Shown: piece after piece, positions 21,590-31,013 of the stretch | Layout: each line of letters begins with the position of its first letter | How positions within the stretch are numbered: the first letter of the stretch is position 1 | Program-made: the position numbers and the translations under genes | Notes under the pieces: model-generated | What the model saw: only the letters and a program-made list of their open reading frames with translations | Told to the model about the DNA's origin: nothing | Databases searched by the model: none | NCBI RefSeq assembly: GCF_000176135.1 | Contig: NZ_ACZN01000012.1 | Coordinates: 1 to 64,000 of the forward strand | Length of the DNA: 64,000 nt | Direction of reading: 5' to 3' | Source: Vibrio coralliilyticus ATCC BAA-450 | GTDB taxonomy: Bacteria; Pseudomonadota; Gammaproteobacteria; Enterobacterales; Vibrionaceae

Positions 21590-21848
21590 AAATTCTCGTC
21601 CTGTTGAGAATAATTAGTGTGTTTATTAATTTATGCTTATTGTAAGCAGCCATGTAAAGCGTATAGATGTAAATAATAATAAATTCACACAACTGTGACA
21701 TAAGTGGCATCGCTATAAATGAATTGTTCACTTATCCATCAATAAGGCCGATTAGTTCCTCATCATCCTCATTTCGAAGGTAACAAAGCCCCCCATCTTG
21801 GTATAAAATGCCTCTCTACGTGAATTGAAATTTTAGGAACGATCGGCA
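21590..21848. other. Divergent intergenic region between slt and ettA
   Basis: 259 AT-rich bases. A TATAAAAT box (21802-21809) about 40 bases before ettA is a likely -10 element, with no clear -35. Nothing else is recognised. Confidence 0.4.
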
Positions 21849-23516
21849 ATGGCTGAATACGTATATACCATGTCGCGGGTGAGCAAAATCGTGCCACCTA
21901 AGCGTCAAATTCTGAAAGACATCTCGCTAAGCTTTTTCCCTGGTGCCAAGATCGGTGTTCTTGGTCTGAACGGTGCGGGTAAATCGACCCTACTGCGTAT
22001 CATGGCGGGTATTGACACTGATATCGATGGTGAAGCTCGTCCACAACCAGGTCTGAATGTCGGTTACCTACCGCAGGAGCCTGTATTAGACGAGTCTAAG
22101 ACCGTACGTGAAATCGTTGAAGAAGCGGTATCCGATGTTGCGGGTGCAATGAAGCGTCTTGACGAAGTATACGCTGCGTACGCAGAACCAGATGCTGATT
22201 TCGATGTGCTTGCAAAAGAGCAAGGCGAGCTGGAAGCACTGATTCAAGCTAAAGATGGCCACAACCTAGATAACGCGCTTGAGCGTGCGGCAGATGCACT
22301 GCGTCTTCCTGAGTGGGATCAAAAGATCGAGCACCTGTCTGGTGGTGAGCGTCGCCGTGTGGCTATCTGTCGTCTGCTACTTGAGAAGCCAGATATGTTG
22401 CTTCTCGACGAGCCAACCAACCACTTGGATGCGGAATCAGTCGCTTGGCTTGAGCGATTCCTGGTTGACTATACTGGTACTGTCGTTGCTATCACGCACG
22501 ACCGTTACTTCCTAGACAATGCTGCAGGTTGGATTCTAGAGCTTGACCGTGGTGAAGGTATCCCATGGCAAGGTAACTACACCTCATGGCTAGAGCAAAA
22601 AGACGCGCGTCTACAACAAGAAGCGTCTCAGGAAAAAGCTCGTCAGAAAACCATTGAGAAAGAACTGGAATGGGTTCGCCAGAATCCAAAAGGTCGTCAG
22701 GCGAAATCCAAAGCACGTATGGCACGTTTTGAAGAGCTTCAAAGCGGTGATCACCAGAAACGTAATGAGACTAACGAGCTGTTCATCCCGCCAGGTGAGC
22801 GCCTAGGTGATAAGGTTATTGAAGTGAATAACCTGACTAAATCGTTCGACGGCCGTGTTCTTATTGATGATCTTTCATTCAGTATGCCAAAAGGTGCCAT
22901 CGTCGGTATCATTGGTGCCAACGGTGCAGGTAAATCTACCCTCTTCAAGATGCTGAGTGGCACAGAACAGCCAGATTCAGGCTCCATTGATATGGGTGAT
23001 ACGGTCAAGCTGGCGTCTGTCGACCAGTTCCGTGACAGCATGGATGACAGCAAGACTGTCTTCCAGGAAATCTCTGAAGGCGCAGATATCATCAAGATCA
23101 ACAACTTTGAAATTCCTGCGCGTGCATACTGTTCTCGCTTTAACTTCAAAGGCTCAGACCAGCAAAAGATCATCGGTGAACTATCAGGTGGTGAGCGCAA
23201 CCGTGTGCACCTTGCTAAACTGCTTAAAGCTGGCGGCAACGTACTGCTACTCGATGAACCAACCAACGACCTTGATGTTGAAACGTTGCGTGCACTAGAA
23301 GAAGCACTACTGGAGTTCCCAGGTTGTGCCATGGTTATCTCGCACGACCGTTGGTTCCTAGACCGTATCGCAACGCACATCATCGACTACCGTGATGAAG
23401 GTCAGGTGAACTTCTACGAAGGTAACTATACTGAGTATATGGAGTGGCTGAAGAAGACCTTAGGTCCGGAAGCAGCGGAACCGCACCGAATCAAATACAA
23501 GCGCATTACTAAGTAA
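21849..23516 (+). CDS. ettA: Energy-dependent translational throttle EttA (ABC-F)
   Basis: A 555-residue ABC-F protein, the same length as E. coli EttA, that binds the ribosomal E site and gates entry into elongation according to ATP/ADP ratio. It has two ATPase domains. The first has Walker A GLNGAGKST and signature LSGGERRRVAICR; the second has GANGAGKST and LSGGERNRVHLAK. The characteristic linker (about 245-300) is rich in basic residues. No membrane segments are present, which excludes a transporter. Single gene with its own terminator. Confidence 0.97.
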   Translation: MAEYVYTMSRVSKIVPPKRQILKDISLSFFPGAKIGVLGLNGAGKSTLLRIMAGIDTDIDGEARPQPGLNVGYLPQEPVLDESKTVREIVEEAVSDVAGAMKRLDEVYAAYAEPDADFDVLAKEQGELEALIQAKDGHNLDNALERAADALRLPEWDQKIEHLSGGERRRVAICRLLLEKPDMLLLDEPTNHLDAESVAWLERFLVDYTGTVVAITHDRYFLDNAAGWILELDRGEGIPWQGNYTSWLEQKDARLQQEASQEKARQKTIEKELEWVRQNPKGRQAKSKARMARFEELQSGDHQKRNETNELFIPPGERLGDKVIEVNNLTKSFDGRVLIDDLSFSMPKGAIVGIIGANGAGKSTLFKMLSGTEQPDSGSIDMGDTVKLASVDQFRDSMDDSKTVFQEISEGADIIKINNFEIPARAYCSRFNFKGSDQQKIIGELSGGERNRVHLAKLLKAGGNVLLLDEPTNDLDVETLRALEEALLEFPGCAMVISHDRWFLDRIATHIIDYRDEGQVNFYEGNYTEYMEWLKKTLGPEAAEPHRIKYKRITK

Positions 23517-23535
23517 TCTTGCTTGAAATTTGTGC

Positions 23536-23564
23536 AAAGGCCGCTAATATTAGCGGCCTTTATT
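23536..23564 (+). terminator. Terminator of ettA
   Basis: AAGGCCGCTAA (23537-23547) pairs with TTAGCGGCCTT (23550-23560), followed by TATTGT. Confidence 0.85.
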
Positions 23565-23684
23565 GTATATTGGTTCACAATACTTACGGCTGTTACCGTG
23601 TTTTGAATCAATAATGCGAACCGACGCGTATAGCAGTCACTTCTGATTTGATAGCCTTACTGGATACCATTAAGAGAGACAACT

Positions 23685-24056
23685 ATGATTGAACGCCGTC
23701 GCTTTTCGCGCATTGTTTACCAGACACAAGCGTTGCTATCTCAAGAAAACAAAGTGGTGAAATCCTCTTTGTGTGATTTATCCCTGCATGGACTGCTGCT
23801 GACGTCAGATGACGCAGACTCGCTTGATGTCGACAGTATGGTAGATGTAGAGTTTTCGCTTCAAGACAGCGATATCACGATTGAGCTGGTCGGCAAAATT
23901 GTGGGCCTCAATAACAATGTGATCCGTCTGAGTATTGATCATATTGACATTGAAAGTATCGGACATCTGAAGCGGTTAATTGAATTGAATGTCGGTGACG
24001 ATGAACTCCTACACAGAGACATTGAGCACCTGTCAGACTTAGGTGAATACACCTAA
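23685..24056 (+). CDS. plzA: PilZ-domain cyclic-di-GMP effector
   Basis: A 123-residue protein that is essentially one PilZ domain. The two c-di-GMP-binding motifs are visible: RRRFSR (residues 4-9, RxxxR) and DLSLHG (about 32-37, D/NxSxxG). Position and size match V. cholerae PlzA (VC0697) from memory. The likely role is binding c-di-GMP and altering a partner protein. It is followed after 9 bases by the M23 peptidase gene, so the two are co-transcribed. The partner is not evident. Confidence 0.85.
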   Translation: MIERRRFSRIVYQTQALLSQENKVVKSSLCDLSLHGLLLTSDDADSLDVDSMVDVEFSLQDSDITIELVGKIVGLNNNVIRLSIDHIDIESIGHLKRLIELNVGDDELLHRDIEHLSDLGEYT

Positions 24057-24065
24057 CTAAGCAGT

Positions 24066-25055
24066 ATGTCCAAAAAGATAATAATTTCTATCCCCTCTTC
24101 ATCTGGGGAGCAACACTTTCACGTTTCAAGAAAAGCCCTTCTTCTGACTATTGCTGGTTCAATCAGTGCGATTGCCTCCAGCGCGACTGTCGTCTATTAC
24201 AGCTGGCAGCAGCAGAACTCTTCTCAATCTCAAGTCGTTCAACTGCGCAACCAACTTGAGCAAGCCGAGCAACAATACCAACAGCAGGTCAATGAAACTC
24301 ATACTTTGTCTCAAGAGCTGGAAGAAAAGCGCGATCAAATCCATACCCTAGGCAAGCGAGTTTATGATGTGGAGTCAGTGCTTGGCCTTGCTGACGATAC
24401 GCAGGCTGAAGAGTACAACTTGGCGAATCGTATTGACGCTGCAGCAATCGATTCTGCCGTACGCGCCACCATGTTCCGCATGATCCCGAACGATACACCG
24501 ATGGACTATCTGCGCATCTCTTCATCTTATGGTCGACGCATTAATCCAATCACTGGTAAACGTCATACCCATACGGGAATCGATCTGACCTGTAAGCGTG
24601 GCGAGGCGATTTACGCTCCAGCCGATGGTGTGGTGGAGACAGTTCGCCCAAGCTCAAAAGGCTTTGGAAACTTCCTGACGCTGAGGCATTCGTTTGGCTT
24701 TATGAGCTCATACGCCCACCTTGCGAAATTTAAAGTACGCAGTGGTCAATTTGTGAGTAAGGGAGAGTTAATTGCGACGTGTGGTAACTCAGGAAACTCG
24801 ACCGGCCCTCACCTGCATTATGAGATCCGTTTTCTTGGCCGAGCGCTGAACCCTCAATACACCATGGATTGGACGCCAGAGAACTTTAACTATCTGTTTG
24901 AAAAAGAAAAGAAAGTGAAATGGGCACCGCTGGTTGAGTTGATAGACAATACGGTCAGATTACAAGTCAACCTCACCAACCATCCTTATCAGGATGCCCC
25001 GGTAAGTACGGTAAAGCGTGACGAGAACCTAGCCGATACTCTTACCATACAATAA
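24066..25055 (+). CDS. M23 family metallopeptidase (peptidoglycan hydrolase-like)
   Basis: 329 residues. A single N-terminal membrane anchor (about 24-45) is followed by a glutamine-rich coiled coil (about 50-105) and a C-terminal LytM/peptidase M23 domain (about 150-270). The zinc-site motifs HTGIDLTCKRGEAIYAPADG and GPHLHYEIRF are intact, so it should be an active endopeptidase. Coiled coil plus LytM resembles murein DD-endopeptidases and EnvC-type factors. It follows the PilZ gene in one operon, which hints at c-di-GMP-linked cell-wall remodelling (inference). Confidence 0.88.
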   Translation: MSKKIIISIPSSSGEQHFHVSRKALLLTIAGSISAIASSATVVYYSWQQQNSSQSQVVQLRNQLEQAEQQYQQQVNETHTLSQELEEKRDQIHTLGKRVYDVESVLGLADDTQAEEYNLANRIDAAAIDSAVRATMFRMIPNDTPMDYLRISSSYGRRINPITGKRHTHTGIDLTCKRGEAIYAPADGVVETVRPSSKGFGNFLTLRHSFGFMSSYAHLAKFKVRSGQFVSKGELIATCGNSGNSTGPHLHYEIRFLGRALNPQYTMDWTPENFNYLFEKEKKVKWAPLVELIDNTVRLQVNLTNHPYQDAPVSTVKRDENLADTLTIQ

Positions 25056-25082
25056 AAAAGAGCTGCCGAGGGCAGCTCTTAC
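25055..25082 (-). terminator. Terminator of tyrA (bidirectional)
   Basis: AAGAGCTGCC (25059-25068... arms around a GAG loop) pairs with GGCAGCTCTT (25071-25080). The six-T run lies on the minus-strand side, so it mainly serves aroF-tyrA. It also follows the M23 gene stop at once. Confidence 0.85.
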
Positions 25083-25105
25083 GATATCTGGTTAGGAGTT
25101 ATAGA

Positions 25106-26233
25106 TTAGCCACGATGAATGGAATCATTCGCTTGCTTCAGTAGATTCTGGCTTTCATGCATAAACTGCTGAGAGTAATCACCAAACCACTCGCTTACTT
25201 TATTGAAGCTTGTGACAAACGCCTGCTTATCTTTGCCATCCAGCACTTTCAGTGCTTCGCCAAAGCATTGATGGAAACGTTTGATCATCTCGATGTTTTC
25301 GTCTGAAGAAAGGATAATATCGCCGTATAGGTTTGGATCCTGACCGAAAAGACGCCCAACCATCGCCAGCTCCAAGCGGTAGATTGGTGAGCTTAGCTTC
25401 AACAGCTTATCAATGTTCGGGTTTTCACGGCTCAAGTGTAGGCCGTAGGCAAAAGACGTAAAGTGACGCAACGCCTGAATCAAAGTCATACCATGATCGT
25501 GCTCTGAGGCATCAATCTGACATAAACTCGCCCCCCAAATAGAGAACTGTTTCAGTAGCCATTGGTAGTGTTCTTCACCACGACCATCACAGTAAACAAT
25601 CACCTGCTTAGCTAAACTCGGTACATCAGGGCCAAACATTGGATGTAATCCAACAACAGGACCTTGATGCACATTGAGCATACCTTGCAACGGTTTAGAC
25701 TTGATCGAGGTTAAGTCACACAAGATGCAATCTTTTGGCAGTTTGCCTAGCTTCTCAATCACGCCCTGGGTCAGATGAATCGGAACAGTAACGACCACTA
25801 GGCCTGCGTCCACCAGCATTTCATCCGCTTTATCCCAGTCTTTGCTGCCAAGTACTTTGACATCATAACCAGACAGCTTGAACATACGACCAAACAGACC
25901 ACCCAGTTGGCCGTTACCACCGACAATCACCACGGAGCGCAATTCTGGATTCAAACACTTAAAGCCAGAATCTTTCTCACTCGCGTAAGACTCACGCATA
26001 GTACGGCGAAGAATGTCTTCAATCAGCTGAGGCGGTACGCCTTTCTTTTCCGCTTCTTCGCGACGTGAAGCTAACATGGCCGCTTCGCGATCTGGCGCAT
26101 AAATCGGCAGACCGTGTTCACTTTTCACTTCACCGACTTTCTCCACCAGAGACAGTCGCTGTGCCAATAAATCCAGAATTTGTTTGTCTACTGCGTCAAT
26201 TTGATCACGCAATTCATTCAATTCAACGGCCAT
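25106..26233 (-). CDS. tyrA: Chorismate mutase / prephenate dehydrogenase (T-protein)
   Basis: A 375-residue bifunctional enzyme (E. coli 373) making 4-hydroxyphenylpyruvate for tyrosine. An N-terminal AroQ chorismate mutase (about 1-90) starts [22 protein letters not shown]. An NAD-dependent prephenate dehydrogenase follows, with the Rossmann motif [18 protein letters not shown] near residue 103. The [10 protein letters not shown] segment is characteristic. It lies 22 bases after aroF in the aroF-tyrA operon, and TyrR control is expected from the boxes before aroF. Confidence 0.97.
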   Translation of the reverse strand: MAVELNELRDQIDAVDKQILDLLAQRLSLVEKVGEVKSEHGLPIYAPDREAAMLASRREEAEKKGVPPQLIEDILRRTMRESYASEKDSGFKCLNPELRSVVIVGGNGQLGGLFGRMFKLSGYDVKVLGSKDWDKADEMLVDAGLVVVTVPIHLTQGVIEKLGKLPKDCILCDLTSIKSKPLQGMLNVHQGPVVGLHPMFGPDVPSLAKQVIVYCDGRGEEHYQWLLKQFSIWGASLCQIDASEHDHGMTLIQALRHFTSFAYGLHLSRENPNIDKLLKLSSPIYRLELAMVGRLFGQDPNLYGDIILSSDENIEMIKRFHQCFGEALKVLDGKDKQAFVTSFNKVSEWFGDYSQQFMHESQNLLKQANDSIHRG

Positions 26234-26255
26234 GATGTTCCTTGTTATTCTTCTC

Positions 26256-27329
26256 TTAACCTTTCAGACGATCTTCCAAGAATGGGACCAGTTCTGTGTG
26301 TGCATGACGCAATAGTGCCTCAGTTGTATCCCAATTGATACAGGCATCGGTAATTGAAACGCCATATTGCATTTCGTTGAGAGGAATATCGGATGACTGA
26401 TTACCTTCATTAATATGACTCTCAATCATCAGGCCAATAATCGATTTGTTACCTTCACGAATTTGGTGAATCACATCTTCAGCAACCAAAGGCTGGCGAC
26501 GGAAATCTTTACGCGAGTTAGCGTGGCTACAATCCACCATCAGAGAAGCATCCAGACCCGCTTTCGCCATATCCTGCTCACACTCGGTAACAGACACTGA
26601 ATCGTAATTGGTTTGTTTACCACCACGCAGAATCACATGACCATTTGGGTTACCTTGAGTTGTCAGTAACGCAACCTGACCTTCACGGCTAATCCCCATG
26701 AAGCGGTGGCTTGAAGACGCAGCCTGCATCGCATTAATGGCTGTTGCCAAGCTACCATCAGTACCGTTCTTGAAGCCGATTGGCATAGATAGACCACTTG
26801 CCATCTCACGGTGAGTCTGAGATTCAGTCGTACGTGCACCAATTGCTGCCCAGCTGAATGTGTCAGCTAGGTATTGAGGACTGATCGGATCCAGCGCTTC
26901 GGTCGCCAGTGGAATCTCCATCTCTGCTAGTTCAACCAGCAGTTTGCGCCCTACGTGCAGGCCGTGCTCGATATCGAAAGAACCGTCTAGATGCGGGTCG
27001 TTGATCAAACCTTTCCAACCCACTGTGGTACGTGGTTTCTCGAAGTAGACGCGCATAACAATGTAAAGCTGGTCGCTGAGCTGCTCAGACAATGCTTTAA
27101 GACGCTTAGCGTATTCTTTCGCAGCGTCCAGATCGTGAATTGAACAAGGACCACAAACCACTAGTAGTCGATGATCTTTCTTATGAATAATGTTAGCGAT
27201 AGTCTGACGAGACTCCTGAATAAAGCGACGAGCGTTATCACTCAGTGGTATCTTGGCTTTCAGCTCTTCAGGTGTAATCAGAACTTGTTCTTCACTAATA
27301 TTAATGTTGCTCAATTCACTTTTTTGCAT
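26256..27329 (-). CDS. aroF: DAHP synthase (AroF type, likely Tyr-sensitive)
   Basis: A 357-residue 3-deoxy-D-arabino-heptulosonate 7-phosphate synthase condensing phosphoenolpyruvate with erythrose 4-phosphate, the first step of aromatic synthesis. Family motifs include [31 protein letters not shown] and the metal-binding [10 protein letters not shown]. Pairing with tyrA and the upstream TyrR boxes identifies it as the tyrosine-regulated isoenzyme, as in E. coli aroF-tyrA. GC content and codon use look like those of its neighbours. Confidence 0.95.
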   Translation of the reverse strand: MQKSELSNINISEEQVLITPEELKAKIPLSDNARRFIQESRQTIANIIHKKDHRLLVVCGPCSIHDLDAAKEYAKRLKALSEQLSDQLYIVMRVYFEKPRTTVGWKGLINDPHLDGSFDIEHGLHVGRKLLVELAEMEIPLATEALDPISPQYLADTFSWAAIGARTTESQTHREMASGLSMPIGFKNGTDGSLATAINAMQAASSSHRFMGISREGQVALLTTQGNPNGHVILRGGKQTNYDSVSVTECEQDMAKAGLDASLMVDCSHANSRKDFRRQPLVAEDVIHQIREGNKSIIGLMIESHINEGNQSSDIPLNEMQYGVSITDACINWDTTEALLRHAHTELVPFLEDRLKG

Positions 27330-27339
27330 AACTCAAACC

Positions 27340-27357
27340 TGTATATATTTTTTTACA
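27340..27357 (-). promoter_or_regulatory. TyrR box (proximal) upstream of aroF
   Basis: TGTATA-N6-TTTACA matches the TyrR consensus TGTAAA-N6-TTTACA at 11 of 12 positions. It ends 11 bases before the aroF start. Confidence 0.75.
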
Positions 27358-27446
27358 CCCAATTTAAAGCATCTCTATTGGGCTGGATTAAGCATAAAGT
27401 AACAGCCTAGAAACAAATTTCAAGGTGTACATATAAAAAAACACAG

Positions 27447-27464
27447 TGTAATTATTTATTTACA
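27447..27464 (-). promoter_or_regulatory. TyrR box (distal) upstream of aroF
   Basis: TGTAAT-N6-TTTACA, 11 of 12 matches to the TyrR consensus. A weaker third copy, TGTACA-N6-AAAACA, lies at 27426-27443. The cluster lies between aroF and btsS. Confidence 0.72.
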
Positions 27465-27568
27465 CAACTGTAATTTGAGCTAGTTAGTTGAAAAACTTCG
27501 ACTCATGCATGTTTTCTTCAACTTATCTTTTCTAAAATAAGCCTATAGCCCAGCATATTACTTCACTC

Positions 27569-29245
27569 ATGGATCTCATTCTTTCCTTACTTCAGCAGAT
27601 GTGTGTCTACTTAGTCCTTGCTTATATGCTAAGTAAGACCCCGATTTTCCTGCCATTGCTGAGTATCTCTAACCGCCTGACACACAAACTCAGCGTCTAT
27701 GTACTGTTCTCTCTGTTTTGTGTCATGGGGACGTACTTTGGTTTGCAGATCAATGATGCGATTGCCAACACGCGTGCGATCGGAGCCGTGATGGGTGGTT
27801 TATTTGGTGGGCCTGTGGTTGGCTTCTTTGTCGGGTTAACTGGCGGTTTGCATCGTTACTCGCTTGGCGGGTTTACCGACCTTGCTTGTGCTATCTCGAC
27901 CACCGCGGAAGGTTTGATTGGTGGCTTGTTACACACCTACCTGCTCAGGCGGGGCAAAGGTGCCCAACTGTTTAACCCAAGCGTGGTGTTTGCGGTCACC
28001 TTAGTGGCAGAGATCGCCCAAATGGCGATCATTTTGATCGTCGCTAAACCATTTGATCAGGCATATTCATTAGTCTCTGCGATTGCCGCCCCAATGATCA
28101 TCGCAAACTCAGTCGGCGCAGCGCTATTTATGAGCATACTGCAGGATCGAAAAACTATCTTTGAAGAGTACTCCGCCACCTTCTCGCGCCGGGCATTGAA
28201 TATCGCCGAACGGTCGGTTGGTATTCTCGCTTCTGGTTTCAACACGAAAAATGCGGAAAAGATTGCTCGAATCGTTTACGAAGAAACCAATGTGGGCGCC
28301 GTGTCGATCACTGACAATGAGAAGATCCTCGCGTTTGTGGGCATTGGTGACGATCACCATAAACCAGAAACGCCGATCTCTTCGCAAAGTACACTCGATG
28401 CAATCTCACGTAACGACATCATCTACCTCGATGGCAAAGACAAGCCATATCAGTGTTCAATCTCTAAAAGTTGCAAACTGGGCTCTGCGCTGATTATTCC
28501 TCTGCACTCAGGAGATAAAGTAATTGGCACCATTAAGCTGTACGAGCCGAAACGTAAGCTGTTTTCGACCATCAATATGTCGATGGCCGAAGGGATAGCA
28601 CAGTTGCTTTCCAGTCAGATCCTATTTGGTGACTACCAACAGAAACGCACTTTACTCTCTCAAGCAGAGATAAAATTGCTCCATGCGCAAGTAAACCCAC
28701 ACTTTCTGTTTAACGCTCTAAACACCATCAGTGCCGTCATTCGTCGCGACCCTCCTAAAGCTCGTGAGTTGATTCAGCACTTGTCACATTTCTTCCGGAG
28801 TAACCTCAAACAAGATGTAGAAACGGTTACTCTTAAAGAAGAATTGGCGCACGTTAACGCTTATCTCACCGTCGAAAAAGCGCGTTTTACCGACCGATTA
28901 GAAGTGGATATTGATATTGATTCCGCATTGCTGGAGCGCAAACTGCCGACCTTTACCCTACAACCTTTAGTCGAGAACGCCATTAAGCACGGCATATCAA
29001 ACCTACTGGAAGGAGGAAAGATCCGCATTTACAGCCAAAAACTTGCGCAGGGTTATCAGCTATGTGTGGAAGACAATGCAGGCAGTTACACACCACCAGC
29101 CGACAATCATCAGGGGCTGGGGATGCAAATCGTCGATAAGCGTTTGACCAACAAGTTTGGTCAGGCGGCATCACTCAATATTGATGTGACGCCAGACCAA
29201 CTGACGAGAATGAGCTTCCTCATTCCCGAAAAGAAAATGAATTAG
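27569..29245 (+). CDS. btsS: LytS/BtsS-type sensor histidine kinase
   Basis: 558 residues. A membrane domain of about six helices (1-190, 5TM-LytS type) precedes a GAF-like domain (about 215-350). A transmitter follows with the phospho-accepting His378 in LLHAQVNPHFLFNALNTIS and an ATPase domain with LQPLVENAIKHG. E. coli BtsS (YehU) of this type is a high-affinity pyruvate sensor. It is paired with the LytTR regulator 9 bases downstream. The downstream cstA gene with an array of BtsR-like repeats supports the assignment. Confidence 0.9.
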   Translation: MDLILSLLQQMCVYLVLAYMLSKTPIFLPLLSISNRLTHKLSVYVLFSLFCVMGTYFGLQINDAIANTRAIGAVMGGLFGGPVVGFFVGLTGGLHRYSLGGFTDLACAISTTAEGLIGGLLHTYLLRRGKGAQLFNPSVVFAVTLVAEIAQMAIILIVAKPFDQAYSLVSAIAAPMIIANSVGAALFMSILQDRKTIFEEYSATFSRRALNIAERSVGILASGFNTKNAEKIARIVYEETNVGAVSITDNEKILAFVGIGDDHHKPETPISSQSTLDAISRNDIIYLDGKDKPYQCSISKSCKLGSALIIPLHSGDKVIGTIKLYEPKRKLFSTINMSMAEGIAQLLSSQILFGDYQQKRTLLSQAEIKLLHAQVNPHFLFNALNTISAVIRRDPPKARELIQHLSHFFRSNLKQDVETVTLKEELAHVNAYLTVEKARFTDRLEVDIDIDSALLERKLPTFTLQPLVENAIKHGISNLLEGGKIRIYSQKLAQGYQLCVEDNAGSYTPPADNHQGLGMQIVDKRLTNKFGQAASLNIDVTPDQLTRMSFLIPEKKMN

Positions 29246-29254
29246 GACACGGAT

Positions 29255-29977
29255 ATGCTTTCTGCTTTAGTCATAGATGACGAACTGTTTGCGCGTGAAG
29301 AGCTGACTGAGCTGCTTGAAGAGTCGGGCCAAATCACTGTCATAGATCAGGCCAGTAATGCGATTGAAGGTCTGAAAAAGATTAACCAGCTTAAACCCGA
29401 TGTGGTCTTTCTCGATATTCAGATGCCGCAAATCACAGGCATTGAGCTACTTGGGATGCTTGATCCTGAAACCATGCCAAAAGTTGTGTTTGTCACCGCC
29501 TACGATGAGTTCGCTATTCAGGCGTTTGAAGACAATGCGTTCGATTACTTATTGAAACCGGTAGATACCTGTCGGTTGGACAAAACCATTAAACGCCTTC
29601 TTAGGTCAGTCAGCAGTAATACTCAGGAACAAGTCTCAGCGATCACCCCATCTAGCCTAGATCAGGTGCCTTGTATTGGCCTGAATCGGATTGTCATCAT
29701 TCCGACTCAAGATGTGGAGTTTGCTTACAGTGATATCAGCGGCGTTCATGTCCAGACAGAAGAACAAAAAGCCACTTCACAGCTGACGCTCAAAGTGCTC
29801 GAAGAAAAAACGCCTCTGGTACGCTGTCATCGGCAGTTTCTGGTTAACATCAAAGCGATCAAAGAAATCAAATTGTTAGAGAACGGATTGGCAGAGATCA
29901 TCACTGTCAGTGATCACCCGATTCCCGTCAGCCGTCGCTACCTGAAAACGTTAAAAGAAATGCTCGGCTTCCACTAA
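29255..29977 (+). CDS. btsR: LytTR response regulator BtsR
   Basis: 240 residues (E. coli YehT/BtsR 239). An N-terminal receiver has the phospho-acceptor Asp54 in VVFLDIQMP and the conserved Lys in YLLKPVD. A C-terminal LytTR DNA-binding domain covers about 135-238. LytTR proteins bind pairs of direct repeats about two helical turns apart. Five such repeats occur upstream of the CstA transporter gene at 37 kb, the likely target. It is encoded in one operon with btsS. Confidence 0.92.
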   Translation: MLSALVIDDELFAREELTELLEESGQITVIDQASNAIEGLKKINQLKPDVVFLDIQMPQITGIELLGMLDPETMPKVVFVTAYDEFAIQAFEDNAFDYLLKPVDTCRLDKTIKRLLRSVSSNTQEQVSAITPSSLDQVPCIGLNRIVIIPTQDVEFAYSDISGVHVQTEEQKATSQLTLKVLEEKTPLVRCHRQFLVNIKAIKEIKLLENGLAEIITVSDHPIPVSRRYLKTLKEMLGFH

Positions 29978-30003
29978 AAAGAGCCGCTATTGCGGCTCTA
30001 GTT
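29976..30003 (-). terminator. Bidirectional terminator between btsR and nagZ
   Basis: AGAGCCGC (29980-29987) pairs with GCGGCTCT (29992-29999). The T run is on the minus side (nagZ), while the A run precedes it on the plus side directly after the btsR stop. Confidence 0.82.
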
Positions 30004-30020
30004 CTCTCGTTACTTTTAAC

Positions 30021-31010
30021 TTATCCAATAACGCGTTTCATGGCTTCGGAAGCCTGCTTCCACTCATTACTGCTACGCAGCTCAGACAAAGTGAAAGATT
30101 GTTTCTTCAATAGCTCAGTTGCTTGTGGCGTTTCCATCACAGGCAGATTGTCCAACACTTCAATCTGCGCATCACGCTTATTGCACACCAACACCATGTC
30201 GCAGCCCGATGCCAGAGACTGATGAGCACGCTCAGCTGGGCCACCCATTACAGATGCGCCTTCCATCGTCAGATCATCAGAGAAAATAATGCCATTGAAG
30301 CCCAATTGTTTTCTCAGCACATTCTTGAGCCAGAACTCAGAGCCACTGGCAGGCTGGTCGTCATAATGAGGGAACACCACATGCGCAGGCATCATCGCAT
30401 CCAATAGCCCCGCCTCAATCTGAGCTTTAAAAATCGCCATATCCTGTTCGAGAATGGTATCTCGCTGATCATAAGGGGTTTCCAGATGCGAGTCCGCAAT
30501 CACACCGCCGTGGCCGGGAAAGTGTTTGCCTGTCGTTGCCATACCCACCGCTTTCATGCCGCGCATGTAAGCATTGCTGTGGCGGATGATGGTATCGACA
30601 TCTTCACCAAATGAGCGGCTACCAATCGCCTTACACTCATGACCTTTATCCAGTACCGGAGCAAAGCTTAGATCGATGTCATGAGCAATCAGTTCTGCCG
30701 CCATTAACCAACCGCCTTGTTCAGCCAGCTTTTCGCCATTCGCTTGCTTGGCATAGGATTCCGCCGCAGGGATAAGGGAAAAGCCTTCCTTGAAACGTTG
30801 AACTCGGCCGCCTTCCTGATCGACGCCAATAAGAATCGGACGTTTCGCAGCCTGACGAATCGACTTGTTCAGGGCCAGCAACTGCTCATTATCGTGATAG
30901 TTGCGGGCAAACAGAATGACGCCACCGACGGTTGGGTGCTCAAGAATTTCTCTGTCTTCTGCGGTCAGTTCGCAACCTTCTACATCAACCCATAAAGGTC
31001 CCATAATCAT
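30021..31010 (-). CDS. nagZ: Beta-N-acetylglucosaminidase NagZ
   Basis: A 329-residue cytoplasmic glycoside hydrolase family 3 enzyme that removes GlcNAc from GlcNAc-anhydroMurNAc(-peptides) in peptidoglycan recycling. It has the family signature [14 protein letters not shown] and the nucleophile Asp in [12 protein letters not shown]. It lies 3 bases after the RpiR regulator gene, forming a two-gene operon divergent from the symporter-kinase-anmK-murQ operon. In other bacteria NagZ products induce AmpC beta-lactamase. Confidence 0.96.
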   Translation of the reverse strand: MIMGPLWVDVEGCELTAEDREILEHPTVGGVILFARNYHDNEQLLALNKSIRQAAKRPILIGVDQEGGRVQRFKEGFSLIPAAESYAKQANGEKLAEQGGWLMAAELIAHDIDLSFAPVLDKGHECKAIGSRSFGEDVDTIIRHSNAYMRGMKAVGMATTGKHFPGHGGVIADSHLETPYDQRDTILEQDMAIFKAQIEAGLLDAMMPAHVVFPHYDDQPASGSEFWLKNVLRKQLGFNGIIFSDDLTMEGASVMGGPAERAHQSLASGCDMVLVCNKRDAQIEVLDNLPVMETPQATELLKKQSFTLSELRSSNEWKQASEAMKRVIG

Positions 31011-31013
31011 TCC

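Noticed and set aside
22751..23383. A 210-codon minus-strand frame opposite ettA
   Set aside because: Serine-rich low-complexity translation typical of a shadow of an ABC ATPase gene; no ribosome-binding site.
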